In this document: positions 6,747 through 10,817 of the stretch, piece by piece
Position numbering within the stretch: the first letter of the stretch is position 1
Layout of the letters: the number at the start of each line of letters is the position of its first letter
Notes under the pieces: model-generated
Seen by the model: the letters and a program-made list of their open reading frames with translations, nothing else
Told to the model about the DNA's origin: nothing
Databases searched by the model: none
Assembly: GCA_011390085.1 (NCBI GenBank)
Contig: JAABTB010000049.1
Location: 1-10,817, forward strand
DNA from: Desulfobacula sp.
Lineage (GTDB): Bacteria; Desulfobacterota; Desulfobacteria; Desulfobacterales; Desulfobacteraceae
Direction: 5' to 3'
Length of the DNA stretch: 10,817 nucleotides
Made by a program: the position numbers and the translations under genes

Positions 6747-8867
6747 ATGCAGCCCCCGATCACCTCTATTTTAGATAAAATCTGTCTTGAGATTTTCAAA
6801 GGCCACCGCCTTGCTTATTTTCTCATAAATTCATCAGGAACTATTGTTCAATCGGGTGGAAACCTTTCGCAACTGAATATCCCCACTCCTGGAAAAACCG
6901 ATAAAATTTCAGATATCATCATTTTCATGGAAGGAATTTTACCCTTAAAAGAGAAATCAATGGATTTTTCCTGTATTAAACTGCCTTCTGATATTTGTGT
7001 GGATGCCCTTTTGTTTCAGATTGAAAAAGACTATGGCCTCATTATCTGGGATTCTACCCAAAAAGAGGATTATTTGACCCAAACCCAGCAAAAATGCAAC
7101 GAACTGAGCCTGCTGATTGAAGGGCAGAAGAACCGGATGACCCGTCTTCATGATGACGCTTTTTTTGGGGACCTGTTCCAGGCATTGAATTTTGCCGTCC
7201 TTGAAATGAACGCCCATGGCCATTTTGTACTCACCGGAACGCCCCCGGCCTGGGTTCAACACATCCCTCAGTCCGCCCGGATACTATCCGGCATGGCCTA
7301 TCCGGAAGATGAGTTCAGTTTTCTTGGAAATTTTATCCAGGAGGCCAAATCACAATGGTCCAAACACCAGAATGAAAGCTTCAAGTCGGGCCTATGGATT
7401 GAAAAAGATGAGACAGGGAAGGAGCTTTTTTTCGAAGCGACGGCTGTTCATATTTATGGAAGAAAATTAATAATTATTTCCCACGACCTCCATCATCCCA
7501 TGGAAACAAATGCCATTATCCAGAAAGGCAGGGAACTGGCTTTGAGTTTTCACAGTCTGAAACGATCCGGCCGGAAACTCAAAGACATGCATGATGAACT
7601 TGAGATACGAGTGAAAGAAAGAACCAAAGACCTTGAAGAGGCAAACTTGAAGCTCGCCAATGAACTGAAGGAGCGCAAAAAGGTAGAAAAAGAGCGTGAA
7701 GAAATATCCAAACTATTACGCCAGTCCCAGAAAATGGAGGCCATCGGGACCCTTGCCGGTGGGATATCCCACGATTTCAACAATATCCTGGCTGCCATCA
7801 TCGGATTTACGGAATTATCCCTGGCCGAGACAAAGGACAATCCCTTGCTCAAAGACCGTCTTGAAAAAACCCTTTCCGCCTCCAACCGGGCAAAAGAACT
7901 GGTACGTCAGATTCTGACCTTCAGCCATCAAACCGAATATGAAAAAAAGCCCTTAAAGCTGAAACAAATTGTAACAGAGGTTCTCACTCTCTTGCAGACC
8001 TCTATACCGGCAAACATCCATATTGAAAAGGATCTGAAAAGCAACGCCTATATTCTTGCCGACCAGACTCAGATGCATCAGGTTATCATGAATCTGTGCA
8101 CCAATGCCTGGCACTCCATGAGAGAAACCGGCGGAACGCTTTGTCTTAAATTAAAAGATACGGTTATTTCATCAAAGGACCTTTTCAATCTCCCCGGACT
8201 GATTCCGGGCCGGTATCTTATGCTGTCGGTTCAGGATTCCGGCTGTGGCATAAAGCCTGATATTATCGAAAAAATTTTCGACCCTTATTTTACAACAAAG
8301 GATAAGGATAAAGGAACAGGGCTTGGGCTTTCCATCGTACACGGCATCGTCACAAAATTAAACGGAGCCGTCACCTTGGACAGCCAAATCGGTAAAGGCA
8401 GTAAATTTTCAATTTATCTGCCGGTCTTTGCCACACCGGATGAGATCAAGCCGGCAAAGGAGCTTCCCCCCCTTGGGAATAATGAAACCATTTTATTCGT
8501 AGATGACGAACCCTTTCAGAATGAGATGGCCGAACAGATTTTAAACCGGCTGGGATACCAGGTTGTGACATGCAATGATAGTGTTGAGGCCTTGGATCTC
8601 TTTACACATAAAAAAGATCGGTTTGATCTTGTGATAACAGACATGGCCATGCCCAAAATAACAGGGGATCAATTATCTGAGAAAATTTTAGAGCTCCGGC
8701 CGGATATTCCCATCCTTCTATGTTCAGGATATAGTGATGATATCAGTCCTGAACGCTTGGAAAAAATCGGTATCACCCAATACCTGATGAAACCGGTTAG
8801 CATGATGGAACTGGCCAAAGCCGTTCATGAGGCCCTGCAGAAGACAAGAAAAAAACCTGGATTATAG
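6747..8867 (+). CDS. Soluble hybrid sensor histidine kinase with PAS-like input and C-terminal receiver
   Basis: The 706 residues contain no membrane segment, so the signal must arrive inside the cell. Residues about 15-105 form a PAS-like domain with an unusual central motif FMEGILPL (60-67) ending in LIIWDST (98-104). A helical linker follows, then a second PAS-like domain (about 145-247). A coiled coil (280-325) leads to the dimerisation/phosphoacceptor domain, H-box His342 in GGISHDFNN. The ATPase domain shows N-box Asn453 (NLCTNA), DSGCGI (497-502), FDPYFTTK (511-518) and GTGLGLS (523-529). A receiver domain (about 580-697) has the acidic pair Asp586/Asp587, phosphoacceptor Asp632, Ser660 and Lys682. 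All catalytic residues are present, so it should autophosphorylate and pass phosphate to its own receiver. No Hpt protein or DNA-binding response regulator is encoded nearby, so the onward target is unknown. It starts 2 bases after the GTPase gene and has only a weak GGA site, suggesting translational coupling and a shared pathway. Confidence 0.93.
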   Translation: MQPPITSILDKICLEIFKGHRLAYFLINSSGTIVQSGGNLSQLNIPTPGKTDKISDIIIFMEGILPLKEKSMDFSCIKLPSDICVDALLFQIEKDYGLIIWDSTQKEDYLTQTQQKCNELSLLIEGQKNRMTRLHDDAFFGDLFQALNFAVLEMNAHGHFVLTGTPPAWVQHIPQSARILSGMAYPEDEFSFLGNFIQEAKSQWSKHQNESFKSGLWIEKDETGKELFFEATAVHIYGRKLIIISHDLHHPMETNAIIQKGRELALSFHSLKRSGRKLKDMHDELEIRVKERTKDLEEANLKLANELKERKKVEKEREEISKLLRQSQKMEAIGTLAGGISHDFNNILAAIIGFTELSLAETKDNPLLKDRLEKTLSASNRAKELVRQILTFSHQTEYEKKPLKLKQIVTEVLTLLQTSIPANIHIEKDLKSNAYILADQTQMHQVIMNLCTNAWHSMRETGGTLCLKLKDTVISSKDLFNLPGLIPGRYLMLSVQDSGCGIKPDIIEKIFDPYFTTKDKDKGTGLGLSIVHGIVTKLNGAVTLDSQIGKGSKFSIYLPVFATPDEIKPAKELPPLGNNETILFVDDEPFQNEMAEQILNRLGYQVVTCNDSVEALDLFTHKKDRFDLVITDMAMPKITGDQLSEKILELRPDIPILLCSGYSDDISPERLEKIGITQYLMKPVSMMELAKAVHEALQKTRKKPGL

Positions 8868-9638
8868 CCGGATAAGCCTGCCGGGTTCATGGGGTTTGGC
8901 CACATGAAGACCGATCTGTGAACCATTCAGGCTTTCTGAAACTTCCCGGGCAGCTTTTTGAGGATTGTTGTTCTCTTCACTGAGATGGGCCAGGACCACG
9001 TGCTTGAGCCGCTCTGTTTTGAGTTCCGACACCAGAATTTTTGCATCCAGATTGGACAAATGTCCCATTCTACCCTTGATCCGCTGTTTAAGATGCCAGG
9101 GATAGGAACCATTCATCAGCATTTCAGGGTCATGGTTGGATTCAAGATATAAAAGACTGCTGCCCTTCAAATGGTCTTTAACAAGATTGGTGACAATTCC
9201 CAGATCCGTTGCGATTCCTATTTTATGGTCTTTGTATTCCAGGGTCATCCCGGCCGGATCTTCGGCATCGTGGGAAATGGAAAACGGGTTGATCCGGATC
9301 TGATCAATGTTAAATGATGTACCGCACTCAAAAAAACGAAGGTCTTCTATTTTTCCCAGGCTTTGGCAGGCCCCGTAGGTCTTTGGGGTGATATATAAAG
9401 GCAGTTTATACCGGCGGCTTAATATGCCCGCCCCTTTGATATGGTCCGAATGTTCATGGGTGATGACGATGGCGGTCAGGCTTTCAGGATTAATATTCAA
9501 AAGGCCTAACCGCCTTTCCATTTCAACGCCGGAGAGCCCGGCGTCAATCAAAATGGAGTTGTTGCTGCACGAGACAAAGAGACTGTTCCCCCTGCTTCCG
9601 CTGGCAAGGGGACAGACACAGAATGAATTATTTTTCAT
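8862..9638 (-). CDS. Metallo-beta-lactamase-fold hydrolase, YycJ/WalJ-like
   Basis: This 258-residue cytoplasmic protein has the metallo-beta-lactamase fold. The first metal-binding motif is THEHSDH (60-66). Further likely ligands are His123 in [11 protein letters not shown], Asp145 in GIATDLG and His218 in LAHLSEENN. The N-terminal LASGSRGNS (11-19) and the segment [10 protein letters not shown] (165-174) are typical of the YycJ/WalJ group, small hydrolases often described as putative DNA exonucleases and otherwise poorly defined. Length and motifs are complete. On the minus strand an AAAGGAAG lies just before the ATG, and the gene begins inside the last 11 bases of pnp, so the two are almost certainly cotranscribed. 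Its stop faces the histidine kinase stop in a 6-base convergent overlap. Activity on nucleic acid is inferred from the family and the pnp link; it is not evident from sequence alone. Confidence 0.88.
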   Translation of the reverse strand: MKNNSFCVCPLASGSRGNSLFVSCSNNSILIDAGLSGVEMERRLGLLNINPESLTAIVITHEHSDHIKGAGILSRRYKLPLYITPKTYGACQSLGKIEDLRFFECGTSFNIDQIRINPFSISHDAEDPAGMTLEYKDHKIGIATDLGIVTNLVKDHLKGSSLLYLESNHDPEMLMNGSYPWHLKQRIKGRMGHLSNLDAKILVSELKTERLKHVVLAHLSEENNNPQKAAREVSESLNGSQIGLHVAKPHEPGRLIRL

Positions 9639-10817
9639 CTTCCTTTGCTGCTTTTAAACTCAGCTTTATCTTTCCGTCCTTTGTTATATCCAGTACCTTT
9701 ACCGATATGATATCGCCTTCCTTGACCACATCGGTGACTTTTTTAACCCTGTGATCCGCCAGTTCGGAAATATGCACCAGCCCGTCCGTTCCCTGCTTGA
9801 TATTGACAAAGGCCCCGAAGTCTGTGATTTTAACGACGGTTCCCTGATAGATCGTTCCGATTTCAGGATCAAGAGCAATGTCGGATACCCTTTTCAAGGC
9901 CTCTGCCGCATCTTGCTCATTTTCGGCTGCAATCTTGACAAGACCTGAATCATTCACCTCGATCACGGTATTGGTTTCGGCCTGGAGCGCCCGGATGACT
10001 TTGCCTCCCGGGCCGATGATCTCCCTGATCTTATCCGCATTGATCTGGATGCTCACAATCTTGGGGGCATGGGGAGAAACCTCTTCGCGCGAAGCCTGAA
10101 GGGTTTCCAGCATTTTATTCAGTATATGAATCCGGCCCGCCCTGGCTTGATTCAGGGCTTTCTCCATGATATCACGGGACAGTTCTTTGATCTTGATATC
10201 CATCTGGAGGGCTGTGACCCCTTCTGCGGTTCCGGCCACTTTAAAATCCATGTCGCCGAAATGATCCTCATCACCCAGGATATCAGAGAGTACGGCGATT
10301 TTGTCCCCCTCTTTGACCAGGCCCATGGCAATCCCGGACACCGGCGCTTTAATAGGAACGCCGCCATCCATCAAGGCCAGGGTGCCGGAACAGATCGTTC
10401 CCATGGAGGAACTGCCGTTGGATTCCATGACCTCTCCCACCAGGCGGATGGTATATTCAAAATCTTCCTGATTCGGCAGGATTTTTTCCAGGGCCCGGGT
10501 TGCCAGGTTGCCATGGCCGATATCCCTTCGACTGGGTCCGCCGGCACGCTTGGTTTCTCCCACTGAAAAGGCAGGGAAATTATAATGCAGCATGAAAGAC
10601 CGTGTTTCATTTCCGGACAAGGTTTCCACCCGTTGTTCATCCATTCCCGACCCCAGGGTCAAAACGCCCAGCACCTGGGTTTCACCCCTGGTAAACAGGG
10701 CTGAGCCATGCGGCCTCGGCAGGCTTCCCACTTCGCAGGTGATCTGCCGGATTTCGTCAAATGCCCGGCCGTCAATCCGTTTATCCTCTTTGAGGACAAT
10801 GTCTCGGCTGACCTGTT
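9628..10817 (-). CDS. pnp: Polynucleotide phosphorylase, C-terminal part (gene continues beyond the right edge)
   Basis: The visible 395 residues are the second half of polynucleotide phosphorylase, which degrades RNA 3' to 5' with phosphate and helps form the degradosome in many bacteria. The frame is open to the right edge and begins with [18 protein letters not shown], the entry to the second RNase PH domain. That domain shows [14 protein letters not shown], the phosphate-binding SSSM (135-138), and the acidic cluster [11 protein letters not shown] that likely supplies the catalytic metal-binding Asp residues. A KH domain with IIGPGG (266-271) and a C-terminal S1 domain with TDFGAFV (331-337) follow, and the protein ends in KEDEK. 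The order and spacing match full-length enzymes of about 700 residues, so roughly 300 residues lie outside the window. An internal GTG at 10731 is a Val within the domain and is not a start. The stop overlaps the hydrolase start by 11 bases. Confidence 0.97.
   Translation of the reverse strand, partial: QVSRDIVLKEDKRIDGRAFDEIRQITCEVGSLPRPHGSALFTRGETQVLGVLTLGSGMDEQRVETLSGNETRSFMLHYNFPAFSVGETKRAGGPSRRDIGHGNLATRALEKILPNQEDFEYTIRLVGEVMESNGSSSMGTICSGTLALMDGGVPIKAPVSGIAMGLVKEGDKIAVLSDILGDEDHFGDMDFKVAGTAEGVTALQMDIKIKELSRDIMEKALNQARAGRIHILNKMLETLQASREEVSPHAPKIVSIQINADKIREIIGPGGKVIRALQAETNTVIEVNDSGLVKIAAENEQDAAEALKRVSDIALDPEIGTIYQGTVVKITDFGAFVNIKQGTDGLVHISELADHRVKKVTDVVKEGDIISVKVLDITKDGKIKLSLKAAKEDEK

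Noticed and set aside
10069..10566. 165-codon plus-strand frame opposite pnp
   Set aside because: It is a shadow of the clearly conserved pnp frame; its composition (Gly/His/Phe-rich) is typical of antisense reading.
1..10817. Mobile elements, CRISPR arrays, tRNA genes or defence island
   Set aside because: No transposase or integrase motifs, no regularly spaced repeats, no tRNA-like sequence, and uniform composition with housekeeping genes at the right end.

Overview
The window reads as moderate-GC chromosomal DNA from a Gram-negative bacterium, most likely a deltaproteobacterial sulfate reducer of the Desulfobacterales type. The lineage is an inference from overall protein character and tight gene packing; no rRNA or other taxonomic marker is present. 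Nothing in it looks mobile: I see no transposase, integrase, tRNA, CRISPR array or long direct repeat.

Left end (1-3659, plus strand). The last 31 codons of an unrecognised gene are followed by two overlapping genes for the halves of a heterodimeric ABC exporter (MdlA/MdlB, BmrC/BmrD, TM287/TM288 type). The first half has Asp in place of the catalytic Walker B Glu, and the second half has an altered signature motif. Together they should give one degenerate and one working ATP site.

Middle (3660-8867, plus strand). A 219-base spacer carries a plausible sigma70-type promoter and a strong ribosome binding site. It leads into a compact four-gene cluster: (1) a soluble coiled-coil protein; (2) a single-pass membrane protein with a cytoplasmic longin/roadblock-like domain, a transmembrane helix and a periplasmic OmpA-like peptidoglycan-binding domain; (3) a Rab/Ras-like small GTPase with an unusual G3 motif; (4) a soluble hybrid histidine kinase with two PAS-like input domains and a C-terminal receiver. 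The last three genes are 2-4 bases apart. The best reading is a signalling module in which a wall-anchored membrane protein controls, or is controlled by, the small GTPase, and the state is passed to a phosphorelay. This is the most interesting part of the window. The families are recognisable, but I know of no assigned function for the combination.

Right end (8862-10817, minus strand). The 3' part of pnp (polynucleotide phosphorylase) overlaps by 11 bases a YycJ/WalJ-like metallo-beta-lactamase-fold hydrolase gene. That gene converges on the histidine kinase gene, and the two stop codons lie side by side in a 6-base overlap with no intergenic terminator.
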